Assembly: GCA_016841875.1 (NCBI GenBank)
Contig: JAENYG010000004.1
Location: 59,279-123,278, forward strand
Reading direction: 5' to 3'
Length of the DNA stretch: 64,000 bases
From: Syntrophomonas sp.
Lineage (GTDB): Bacteria; Bacillota; Syntrophomonadia; Syntrophomonadales; Syntrophomonadaceae
A program made the translations under genes and the position numbers. Below the pieces are notes generated by a model, which saw nothing but the letters and a program-made list of their open reading frames with translations, ran no database searches and was not told the origin of the DNA. Every line of letters starts with the position of its first letter. The stretch's first letter is position 1. This document shows, piece by piece, positions 38,658 to 47,334 of the stretch.

Positions 38658-40491
38658 GCTTGTTGGCCTCCTTGTACGATATTTCCATATATACCTCACA
38701 GCCGCCTCCCGGGGGAACGATAAACTCCAGCTGAGTATGATAAAATCTAGCTAAGCGGCGATTAATATTCTCTATACCAATGCCTCTCCTCCCGGTAGGG
38801 TCAGGATTGCTAACCTTCATGCCCACCCCGTTATCACGGACTCCGATGCGCACCTTATGGCCCGGCACCATCATTGCATAAACGATAACCGTTCCCCCTG
38901 CTTCTTTGACGCGCAAGCCGTGTATGAATGCGTTTTCTACCAGCGGCTGCAGTATCAGTGGGGGAAGCAGAATATTCTCAACCTCAATCCGGTATTCTAC
39001 CTGAAGCTTTTCTCCGAAACGCGCTTGTTCGATGGCCACATAGGCACCCACGAACTCCAATTCCTGCTCAATAGAAATCAATTCATCACTTTCCTGATAA
39101 TCATAACACCCCCGCAGATAACTGCTGAAATCCATAAGCAACTCCCGAGAGCGATCAACATCCCTTCTTGATATCGATATAATGGTAGCCAGAGCATTAT
39201 GTATAAAATGAGGATGTATCTGAGCTTTGAGCAGGTCCATCTCCAATCGCCGGGCTTCATTATACCTTTTCGCCACAATAGCCACCTGTACAAAAAACAA
39301 TATCGTGTAGTTTACTGCCCCAGCCTGGAGGAGGAAATAGGAGATCGACCTATCGTTTACAAACATATCGTAGAAGATGGAGGCCAGAATTAAGGACATG
39401 GCGGCCAGGAGCAGAGATGCTCCATCTCCTCCTTTAATCGTGGCGCGGGCAAGATGCACCACCACCAGAGTGACTACCAGGAGCAGAATAATATTCATAA
39501 TCATATAGGCAGATGTAACCACCTGCAGCGGAAAAAAGATTACAAAAAGTGAGACTCCTAACGCATATCCCAGCAGAATTTGAACCTGCCAGATGCTGAG
39601 CCGGGAAATATAAGCCCAATAAACAAAATATAATAGGAAAAACTGGATCCATATCAGGGTCAAATAATCTATCCAGGCAAATCCTGCAATAGGCATATTA
39701 GGAAACAGATAGGTGACGGTCATGTCTCCAGATATCAGTAAACGCACCAACACCGCTGCACCTATACCAGCTAGAATGAGCAGTTCCCTTTCCCTTTTGC
39801 TTACGATGAACAGGATCAGGAACAAGATGCACATTATCATGACACTACCCAGTGAGAAATAACCTATAAATGTCACCATATTTTTTACCCCGGCCATAGA
39901 CTCACAGAGCCCAAACATCACCGGTTCCCACATTCCCCCCACCGCATAAGCATCATTGGACACCTGCAGTATGATATCAAAACTATCTTTTTCACAGTCA
40001 AATTCATAAAACTGCGGGCGGTAGCATGATACATCAGCATTAGGCTGATCACCGGGCTGGCCGTTTTCTGCCACTAATTTATCGTCTATATACAGACGAT
40101 AAGCGGAAGCCTGATTCTGTATACGCACCGCCATATGTCGCCCTACCGGGGCATTCCGCACCTGAGCCCGATAAGTAGCCATGCCGCTGCCAGGCAGCCA
40201 TTTTCCGTCTACCTTATAATTATTCCATTCCACCGGAGCTTCCACCAGCATACAACTGGCTTTATCATTTATTTCATCTTGCCCCAGCAATTCTCCCCAA
40301 TAAAATTCCCATTCCCCCACCAGATGGAACGCCCCATTTTTCTCCATATCCCAATTGGCCAAGTCAAGGATACCCTCTACTACCCGTGGGGTAGAATCAT
40401 TAACACTACCAGCGTTTATGGATAAGATCAGCATAACGATAACTGCCGGAAGCAGAGGCAAAATCAATTTGCAAGCTTTAGCCTTTTTCAT
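38638..40491 (-). CDS. 7TM LytS-type sensor histidine kinase
   Basis: 617 residues: signal-anchor, an extracellular beta-jellyroll-like 7TMR-DISM domain (about 40-190), seven membrane segments (about 200-410), then His_kinase with DLLKAQIHPHFIHNALATII (phospho-His) and an ATPase domain (LQPLVENAFIHGL, RDNGVGMKV). Senses an unknown extracellular ligand, possibly a carbohydrate judging from the family. Overlaps the regulator gene by 20 bases. Confidence 0.9.
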   Translation of the reverse strand: MKKAKACKLILPLLPAVIVMLILSINAGSVNDSTPRVVEGILDLANWDMEKNGAFHLVGEWEFYWGELLGQDEINDKASCMLVEAPVEWNNYKVDGKWLPGSGMATYRAQVRNAPVGRHMAVRIQNQASAYRLYIDDKLVAENGQPGDQPNADVSCYRPQFYEFDCEKDSFDIILQVSNDAYAVGGMWEPVMFGLCESMAGVKNMVTFIGYFSLGSVMIMCILFLILFIVSKRERELLILAGIGAAVLVRLLISGDMTVTYLFPNMPIAGFAWIDYLTLIWIQFFLLYFVYWAYISRLSIWQVQILLGYALGVSLFVIFFPLQVVTSAYMIMNIILLLVVTLVVVHLARATIKGGDGASLLLAAMSLILASIFYDMFVNDRSISYFLLQAGAVNYTILFFVQVAIVAKRYNEARRLEMDLLKAQIHPHFIHNALATIISISRRDVDRSRELLMDFSSYLRGCYDYQESDELISIEQELEFVGAYVAIEQARFGEKLQVEYRIEVENILLPPLILQPLVENAFIHGLRVKEAGGTVIVYAMMVPGHKVRIGVRDNGVGMKVSNPDPTGRRGIGIENINRRLARFYHTQLEFIVPPGGGCEVYMEISYKEANKHEDNAS

Positions 40492-40680
40492 TCATAATCA
40501 CCTTTGCATCTTTATAACACAACTGGAATGATTTTCATACTGCTACAAAGTATATCGGATATTTCAAGAAAGGTATTAATTGTGTACCATGATTCTCCGC
40601 ACCATCAGTTAAAGAATTAGCCTGAATAATACGATTAATAACATTAGGCTGATTAAGATACGTTAAGAGGTGGTCATTAT

Positions 40681-43032
40681 TTGAAAAAAAGTACCTATTC
40701 ATTAATACAGCTGATTTTAGTCGTTTATTTTACTACCTACTTAATCGCTGCTACTAGGGAGTCTGTAATCTGGGGAGATATCTTATCGCCTCTGGGGGCG
40801 ATCACTTCATTTATTCTTTTACTAATTGCTGGTCTTAAAACCAAACAGCCCTTCTTTATCTGGTTATTTGCCAGTTTGGCCTGTTTTTCTTATGCTGCAG
40901 CAGATATATTATGGGCTTTCTATGAGCTAGTTCTGAGAGCCCAACCTAACAACATGGATATCTTTTTGGTGTTATATCTACTGCCCAGTTTCTTTATAGC
41001 CCTATCATTATATGCATTTTTCGTAACTCAGAAGAGTTATTGGACCAATTATCAATTGACCCTGGACATTTTAGCAATGTCTGCCGCATTACTAACTCTG
41101 ATATGGACGGTCTTCCTTCATAAACAGTTTGAAATGCTTACCGCCTTAAATATTCATAATACTTTGTTTTTTATAACCTTGCTTACGGATTTTTTTATCT
41201 CAGGTTGTTTAATAATATTATTTCTTCTCCTTCGCAAAGACAAAATACCCGTAATAGGCAAGATAACATTTATAGCATTTGTATGTTATGTACTTACAGC
41301 CCTTTCATATAATTATCTTTGTTTTCAAAATCTTTATATACCACACTCGTTGATTGACGCTGTCTTCATCTTTTCCCTGTTAACTTTCGCCCAAGCAGGC
41401 TTGTGGGAACTTTACAAACCTGAAAAGCCTTTGAAAACTAACCAGACCATAGATCCAGACTACTCCAGTTCAAAACTAAAAGGCCTTATCCTTCTGCTAG
41501 CACCGATAATCGCAATATTAATAAACGGTTTTAACTTTGCCAGTTTCCTGGTGTTTTTAACGATTTTTATGGCTTACCAATTTCTAAGCAACTACATTCA
41601 GTTCTCCATAAATAATGAACATCTACTGGCGCAGGAAAAAGCAATGAATTCCATCCTGGAAGTACGCATTGCTGAACGCACTCAAGAACTGCAACAAGTT
41701 AACTATCATTTAGAAATACTATCAAAGCAGGATTCCATCACCAACTTATTCAACCGGCGCCATGTTTTTAATACTTTGGATAAAATGTTGGAAGAAGCTG
41801 AACCGACAGAATCAATTTATATCCTTTATATTGATCTGGACAGGTTTAAAACCATCAATGACTCCTATGGTCATGATATTGGTGATAATGTTTTGATTGA
41901 GATTGCGAATCGCCTTGATTACTGCAACCAATTCAATGAATACAATGCCCTGGTGGCTAGAGTAGGTGGAGATGAGTTCGTATTCATGCTGTGTGGATAC
42001 TATAAGCATGATGAAATCGAGACTATTATTAGAGAAATAATTCAATCCTGCGGTGAACCAATCATCATCCCCCCCTATAAGCTCAATATTTCGATGAGTA
42101 TTGGTATAACTCAATATCCCCAAGATGCCTGCGAACGCAGCGAATTAATGAAAAATGCTGATATTGCCATGTATTATGCCAAATCCCAGGGTTTTAACAA
42201 ATATATGTTTTACAGTACCCTTAGCCCCAAAATCCATCAAAAAAATATAATTGAACTGAAGCTAAAAGAAGCAGATTTTGATAAGGAATTCGAAGTATTA
42301 TACCAACCTCTATTCAGAATTGCGGGTAATACCCTCATAGGTATGGAAGCACTATTACGGTGGAATAACCCGGAGTTAGGTTCTGTCTTTCCCGATCAGT
42401 TTATCCCTATTGCTGAAGAAAGCGGTGTGATCATACCTCTTGGCCATTGGGTGATGAAGAAAGCAGTATCTCAAATTGCACAGTGGAATGAAATGTATGA
42501 TATGCAGTTAATAATGGGCATTAACATATCTCCCAGACAATTAGAAAGTATAGATTTGATTGAGTGCCTTGATCAGATGATACATAAACAAGCAATCCCA
42601 CCCCAATGGCTGGATATTGAAATTACAGAAAACATTGCTATGAAAGGCGAAACATACATGGAAGAGATTTTCACACAGATATCCGAACTCGGTGTGTCCA
42701 TCTCTATAGATGATTTTGGTACTGGTTACTCATCTTTGAGCTATCTGAAACATTATTCCTTTGACCGCTTAAAAATCGCCAAACCATTAATTGATAATGT
42801 TACCACTGATGTTAATGATGTTCAGATAATAAAAGCAATTATCATGATAGGAAAATCACTGGGTATCGAAACTATTGCCGAAGGAGTGGAATGTCAAGAA
42901 CAATTAAAAATCCTGGCTGAACTTGGATGTGATGAAGCACAGGGATATTTATTCAGCCGTCCTCTTCCAGCATCTGTATTTGAGCAGATGTTTTTGAAAG
43001 AGGTATTATATGCAGGACAGTTTATTTCCTGA
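40681..43032 (+). CDS. Membrane GGDEF-EAL cyclic-di-GMP protein
   Basis: 783 residues. Nine or so N-terminal membrane segments (to about 310), a short coiled coil, GGDEF domain with intact ARVGGDEFVFM, and EAL domain with GMEALLRWNNPELGSVFPDQ and DDFGTGYSSLSYL. Both active sites look complete, so synthase and phosphodiesterase activity are both possible; no RxxD inhibitory site is seen at the usual place. TTG start at 40681 after GAGGTGG. Stands alone. Confidence 0.9.
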   Translation: MKKSTYSLIQLILVVYFTTYLIAATRESVIWGDILSPLGAITSFILLLIAGLKTKQPFFIWLFASLACFSYAAADILWAFYELVLRAQPNNMDIFLVLYLLPSFFIALSLYAFFVTQKSYWTNYQLTLDILAMSAALLTLIWTVFLHKQFEMLTALNIHNTLFFITLLTDFFISGCLIILFLLLRKDKIPVIGKITFIAFVCYVLTALSYNYLCFQNLYIPHSLIDAVFIFSLLTFAQAGLWELYKPEKPLKTNQTIDPDYSSSKLKGLILLLAPIIAILINGFNFASFLVFLTIFMAYQFLSNYIQFSINNEHLLAQEKAMNSILEVRIAERTQELQQVNYHLEILSKQDSITNLFNRRHVFNTLDKMLEEAEPTESIYILYIDLDRFKTINDSYGHDIGDNVLIEIANRLDYCNQFNEYNALVARVGGDEFVFMLCGYYKHDEIETIIREIIQSCGEPIIIPPYKLNISMSIGITQYPQDACERSELMKNADIAMYYAKSQGFNKYMFYSTLSPKIHQKNIIELKLKEADFDKEFEVLYQPLFRIAGNTLIGMEALLRWNNPELGSVFPDQFIPIAEESGVIIPLGHWVMKKAVSQIAQWNEMYDMQLIMGINISPRQLESIDLIECLDQMIHKQAIPPQWLDIEITENIAMKGETYMEEIFTQISELGVSISIDDFGTGYSSLSYLKHYSFDRLKIAKPLIDNVTTDVNDVQIIKAIIMIGKSLGIETIAEGVECQEQLKILAELGCDEAQGYLFSRPLPASVFEQMFLKEVLYAGQFIS

Positions 43033-43159
43033 TAGGCAGGCAACGTTCACGTTCCAATTTAACTCTCATCCAACATTCTTATGATCAGACTCCATGTGTT
43101 GGCAAACCGCTTATATCTTTCTATTACCTAATTAAAAGTTATCGCAAACATGATATATA

Positions 43160-44080
43160 TTAACTCATAGCGTCTTTTAGCTGAGGCAAAACATCATTAA
43201 GATCAGCCACCATATAATAATCCGCCATACTATTTATGGGAGCATTTTCATCACTGTTTATAGATATCAGTACCCGAGCTCCACGGACCCCAACTGCAAA
43301 CTGTACCTGTCCTGACACACCCAGAATAAGTGCTGCATCCGGACTACATATCTTTCCTGACAGACCGATGATTCTTTCTTCCGAGAACCACTTCCAGTCG
43401 GTTGCTACCGGTTTGGAGCATCCAACCAGTCCTCCCAGACTTTGGGCTATGGCCTCAACTGCAGGCAGGTTATATTTCGTTTGCACTCCGCATCCTACAG
43501 CAATCAGCACATCTGCATCTGCAATGTCTACACTGTCTGTACTTTTAGGTATTATTTCTTTAACACTTACAGCCGAAATCGTCTCCTCAACTGCATAGTT
43601 ATTTATACTGCCGTCACCTGCCGGTTCCGCCTGCTTAAATACTTTAGGGGAAATGGCCAGTACCTGTTTGGTGCTTTTAATACTCTGGACAGCTATAGCG
43701 GCTCCTCCCAGTGCGTTTCTTTCACATTCTATTTCTGTACCATTCACCTGTATGGCTTTAATGTCAGTAAGACACCCGGCATTAAGCTTCTGGGCCAGCC
43801 TGCCGGATAGTTCCTTACCCCTGCGGTCTGATGAGAGCAGTATTATATCAACTCCCAGCGCTGCGGCCGCTTGCTTAAGAATCTCTGCAACCATATTGGT
43901 ATCAGCAGCGCTGTACTCTCCGGTTACTTCATAAACACTTGCTCCTGCATCTTTTAATTCTTGTGCTTGTTGTTCATTATTAATGCTCAGGGCTTTAACT
44001 TCCTGTCCCATCAATCCCGCTGCTGTCAAGAGCTCCAGTGCCAGAGCTGTATTATTACTGTATGTCATTACTCCCGCCAT
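43160..44080 (-). CDS. etfA: Electron transfer flavoprotein alpha subunit
   Basis: 306 residues. FAD-binding C-terminal domain with FSEERIIGLSGKICSPDAAL, LGVSGQVQFAVGVRGA and ISINSDENAPINSMADYYMV. Takes electrons from acyl-CoA dehydrogenases together with EtfB. Starts 2 bases after etfB, as a co-translated pair. Lies at the end of the fatty-acid oxidation gene group. Confidence 0.95.
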   Translation of the reverse strand: MAGVMTYSNNTALALELLTAAGLMGQEVKALSINNEQQAQELKDAGASVYEVTGEYSAADTNMVAEILKQAAAALGVDIILLSSDRRGKELSGRLAQKLNAGCLTDIKAIQVNGTEIECERNALGGAAIAVQSIKSTKQVLAISPKVFKQAEPAGDGSINNYAVEETISAVSVKEIIPKSTDSVDIADADVLIAVGCGVQTKYNLPAVEAIAQSLGGLVGCSKPVATDWKWFSEERIIGLSGKICSPDAALILGVSGQVQFAVGVRGARVLISINSDENAPINSMADYYMVADLNDVLPQLKDAMS

Positions 44081-44082
44081 AT

Positions 44083-44835
44083 CTAATTACCTCCTGATGC
44101 TTCTGATTTCAGAACCTCAACCAGTTCACTGACACTTTTTAATTCGATACCCTTACGATTGCTTGCAGGTGCCAGACTACTGCTGGTTGCAACCAGAGCT
44201 TCACATACTTCAATATCTAAATCATCCAGGTTAAAGATTTCTTTCGGTTTCTTTCCAGCTTTTAATACCTTGGATACAGATGGTATTCTTGGTTCGTTTA
44301 GATCAGCTGCCACACTAATTACCGCTGGTAACTTCACTTCCAGTATTTCTTCTTGATCTTCCAGGCTTCGTTTCACAATTGCAGCAATTCCATCGATTTC
44401 AATTGATGTAACATAACCTGCCTGGGGAAGACCCAGGATTTCTGCTACCCGAGACCCCATCTGACCCGAGTAATTATCTCCGCTGCCTTCCCCAAATATA
44501 ACCAGATCATATCTTTCCACCTGTTTAATAAGCTCTGCCAGTACTTTTGCTGTTTGTGCACTGTCCATTTTTTCTATGTCATCCTCTATCAGCATTACTG
44601 AACTATCAGCATCTGCTGCCAGCGCTTCCTTTATCGTATCCTCCAACTCTTCGTTTCCGACAGATACTACTACTACTTCGCCATTTACCGCTTCTTTGAT
44701 CTGCACCGCGGCTTCCAACGCATTTTTATCTATCTTCCCGAAGGTTAACGGGACACCATCGAGTATAGGCTTACGGTCCCTTATTCGTATCTGCTGTAAA
44801 TCAGGAATCTGTTTCATCGCTACCACTATCTTCAT
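44083..44835 (-). CDS. etfB: Electron transfer flavoprotein beta subunit
   Basis: 250 residues beginning MKIVVAMKQIPDLQQIRIRD, as is usual for EtfB. AMP-binding region and DNYSGQMGSRVAEILGLPQA recognised. AAAAGGGG lies 11 bases before ATG 44835; a TTG one codon earlier is an alternative. Follows the remnant of a FixC-like gene, which normally completes such an ETF unit. Confidence 0.93.
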   Translation of the reverse strand: MKIVVAMKQIPDLQQIRIRDRKPILDGVPLTFGKIDKNALEAAVQIKEAVNGEVVVVSVGNEELEDTIKEALAADADSSVMLIEDDIEKMDSAQTAKVLAELIKQVERYDLVIFGEGSGDNYSGQMGSRVAEILGLPQAGYVTSIEIDGIAAIVKRSLEDQEEILEVKLPAVISVAADLNEPRIPSVSKVLKAGKKPKEIFNLDDLDIEVCEALVATSSSLAPASNRKGIELKSVSELVEVLKSEASGGN

Positions 44836-44944
44836 CAATTCTCTAACCCCTTTTAATACTGCTTCCCTTTTTTCATCATTGCCGCCAAGGTAAGGTACTA
44901 TCACAGATCATCTTATCCCACATACCATTGAATATACTCAAAAA

Positions 44945-45052
44945 TCAGGACTTCCTTAGCTTACAAGCCAGAGTATATCCAGGCGATAGACCCGCCAGTC
45001 CTCCGCCAACGATCATTACATCAAATTGTTCACTCGTTTCTTGTTGTTGCAT
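44945..45052 (-). pseudogene. Remnant of a FixC-like ETF dehydrogenase (N-terminus only)
   Basis: A 35-codon frame starting at ATG 45052 with AAAGGGG upstream encodes SEQFDVMIVGGGLAGLSPGY, then TLACKLRKS and a stop. This is the FAD-binding N-terminus of FixC/ETF-quinone oxidoreductase-type flavoproteins; the other 90 percent of the protein is absent. It is placed directly before etfB-etfA. Confidence 0.75.
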
Positions 45053-45144
45053 ACAGTTCTACCCCTTTTTTGTTTATTGGCCTATAATAAGCTAAAATTT
45101 CTAATCTCAAAGATTTACATCTTGAGATCAAAATATATTTACTG

Positions 45145-45180
45145 ATTAATTAAAAGGGGCAAAGTACCCCTCCTAATTAA
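45145..45180 (-). terminator. Terminator after the acetate transporter gene
   Basis: Stem AGGGG/CCCCT extended by TTAATTA/TAATTAA arms with TTTTAATT on the minus strand, 80 bases after the stop. The 44836-45259 gap holds this hairpin and the FixC remnant. Confidence 0.7.
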
Positions 45181-45259
45181 CCACTCATTTAGAAAGAAAC
45201 TGCAGTAATAACAAAATATATATATTGAATCGTATGATAGATCATTACCCTATCGGAGA

Positions 45260-45856
45260 TTATTTTAATATAGGCCCAGGCATGGGTAATACTGTCTTTT
45301 TAAATGCAGCATTGAGAATCCCTGCAGAAGAAACCCATATAGTTCCTACCCCTGCAGCAAAGCAGAAGTAGGCAGCAATATGTGCATATGAATGCGCTAA
45401 TACTCCCATATCCATGAAAGTTACAAAAAATACTGCTACATCCAATAGCAACACTACTATGCTCATTACGGCAGGACTCTCTTTTAGGTAAGCTGGCGTC
45501 CACAGAATTAGAGTAATCCATAACGGAAGCCAGGCCCATCCATCCATAGTTTTATCAATTGGCCATCCGTTAATAGCAGCAAAATATTTAAAGATGAAAC
45601 CTAGCCCACCTACGAGCATGAAGAAGGCTGAAAAGAATAAAAATACGTTTCCTCCGGTTAAATGACCGTTTTTTAGCTCAATAAGAGCTACCGCTATCTG
45701 AACTACAAAACCACCCAACAGCCAGATACCCAGGATCGGAGCCCCTGTTGCTTCCACTGTTCCGCTCAATATGGCATAGAAAGTAAAACATGCTACACCC
45801 AGTGCTACTAAACCGGCCGGTCCAGGTGTTGCCCAACCAGCGTTATGTTCTGACAT
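45260..45856 (-). CDS. SatP/AceTr-family acetate transporter
   Basis: 198 residues with six membrane segments. TPGPAGLVALGVACFTFYAI matches the family's NPAPLGL region and GGNVFLFFSAFF follows. AGGAGG precedes ATG 45856. The family (YaaH, GPR1/FUN34) moves acetate or succinate with protons. Between acyl-CoA dehydrogenase and EtfAB genes it probably exports acetate formed during fatty-acid oxidation. Confidence 0.88.
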   Translation of the reverse strand: MSEHNAGWATPGPAGLVALGVACFTFYAILSGTVEATGAPILGIWLLGGFVVQIAVALIELKNGHLTGGNVFLFFSAFFMLVGGLGFIFKYFAAINGWPIDKTMDGWAWLPLWITLILWTPAYLKESPAVMSIVVLLLDVAVFFVTFMDMGVLAHSYAHIAAYFCFAAGVGTIWVSSAGILNAAFKKTVLPMPGPILK

Positions 45857-46093
45857 ATAAATCCTCCTCTTCGAATAAACAATTGTTATTTGGCGATTTA
45901 CTAACTCACTTTATCTTCGCAGGGTTATAGATGTAAAAATCAATTATGCGTCCAATAGGAAATAATGCACCTAATCAGTGTCTAAACGATAGAATATTTT
46001 ATTGTTATATACTGCGTTTGATTCCCTTCCTAAACCCGCATTCCTTGCAGCATATTGCTTGAGATTATATTTGCAGCATTCTTTCAGGTTCTT

Positions 46094-47233
46094 TTAGCTA
46101 TTTAAAACGATTCCCGCTACAATCATCTTCTGCATATCAGCTACACCTTCAACCTGAGGACCCATGATAGCATCACGATATAAACGACTTACTTTATAAT
46201 CGGCCATTAATCCGTAGGAACCGTGTACATCTACAGCAATACGGACCGCATCTGCAAAAGTCTCGCAGACAAAGGTTTTAGTTAATGCTGCTTCTTTGGC
46301 GAATACAGCCTGGTTTTTGGCGTCATTAGCCAGATAACCAAGTCGATAAGTCAACCACCGGCACGACTCGTATTTCATGGCCAGATCGGCAATTCTCAAC
46401 TGTATGGCCTGGAATTTGGCTATGGGTTCTCCCCGATGGGTTTTCTCTTTCGCGTATTTAACCGCTTCCTCATAACAAGCCAGTATTCCGCCCAGAGCAA
46501 TTGAACTAATTCCCACTTTTCCAAATGCAATACCATATGTTAATACCGGGAAACCTCCTCCTGCTTTTCCCAGTATATTTTCGGAAGGAACTTGGACATC
46601 TTTAAAATATACATCCAAAAGTTCCCCACCATGATAACCTATTTTTTCCCAGGGCTTTGATACAGAATAACCTTCGCAAAATTTATCAACAATAAAAGCG
46701 GTCGGTTTGCCGCTTTCACTATCAGCAGCAAAAAGCACCATAGGACCTGGATAATTGGCATTGGTTATGAATCTCTTGGTTCCATTGATTATATAATGGT
46801 TACCCTTTTTTACTGCAGTGCTGGTGATCTGTTTCGGGTCTGATCCGGTTACCGGTTCAGTGAATGCGAAAGATGCCATATATTCACCTTTACAAGCTTT
46901 AGGCATGTACTTCATTTTTTGTTCTTCGGTTCCGAATTTATCAATAGCCCCTAACCCCAGGCAGTTAACCGATATAGCAATAGCTGGCCCACTGGATACT
47001 TTACCCAACTGCTCCATGGCCAGGACATAACAGTCATATCCAGCCTCTGCTCCTCCATATTCCTCTTTGAAAGGTAGTCCAAAGAGATCCAACTCTGCTA
47101 GACCTTTCATGATTTCTTCAGGGGTCTTATTCTCTCTGTCTATTGTGTCTGCCAGGGGTTCCAGGTACTTTTCTGCAAACTCTTGGGCAATTTTCTGTAT
47201 TAAAAGTTGTTCCTTGTTTAAAGAAAACTCCAT
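46094..47233 (-). CDS. Acyl-CoA dehydrogenase (short-chain type)
   Basis: 379 residues, typical length. FAFTEPVTGSDPKQITSTAV and RFITNANYPGPMV line the flavin site; the catalytic Glu is in YRDAIMGPQVEGVADMQKMI, close to the C-terminus. AAAGGAGA before ATG 47233 sets the start. It oxidises an acyl-CoA to the enoyl-CoA and passes electrons to EtfAB. Butyryl-CoA is a likely substrate from context only. Confidence 0.9.
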   Translation of the reverse strand: MEFSLNKEQLLIQKIAQEFAEKYLEPLADTIDRENKTPEEIMKGLAELDLFGLPFKEEYGGAEAGYDCYVLAMEQLGKVSSGPAIAISVNCLGLGAIDKFGTEEQKMKYMPKACKGEYMASFAFTEPVTGSDPKQITSTAVKKGNHYIINGTKRFITNANYPGPMVLFAADSESGKPTAFIVDKFCEGYSVSKPWEKIGYHGGELLDVYFKDVQVPSENILGKAGGGFPVLTYGIAFGKVGISSIALGGILACYEEAVKYAKEKTHRGEPIAKFQAIQLRIADLAMKYESCRWLTYRLGYLANDAKNQAVFAKEAALTKTFVCETFADAVRIAVDVHGSYGLMADYKVSRLYRDAIMGPQVEGVADMQKMIVAGIVLNS

Positions 47234-47334
47234 AGTATTAATGTCTCCTTTCAAATTACAGGAGGCAGGGGGGAGTAGGGGCACCCTAAATTCCTCCCCA
47301 CTTTACCTGTTTTTGCCCTTCTCCCAGAATTTAA

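Noticed and set aside
45930..45965. Second sigma-54 promoter before the acetate transporter
   Set aside because: The minus strand has TTGGACGCATAATTGAT, but the -12 element has GA in place of GC, so the match is too weak to call.
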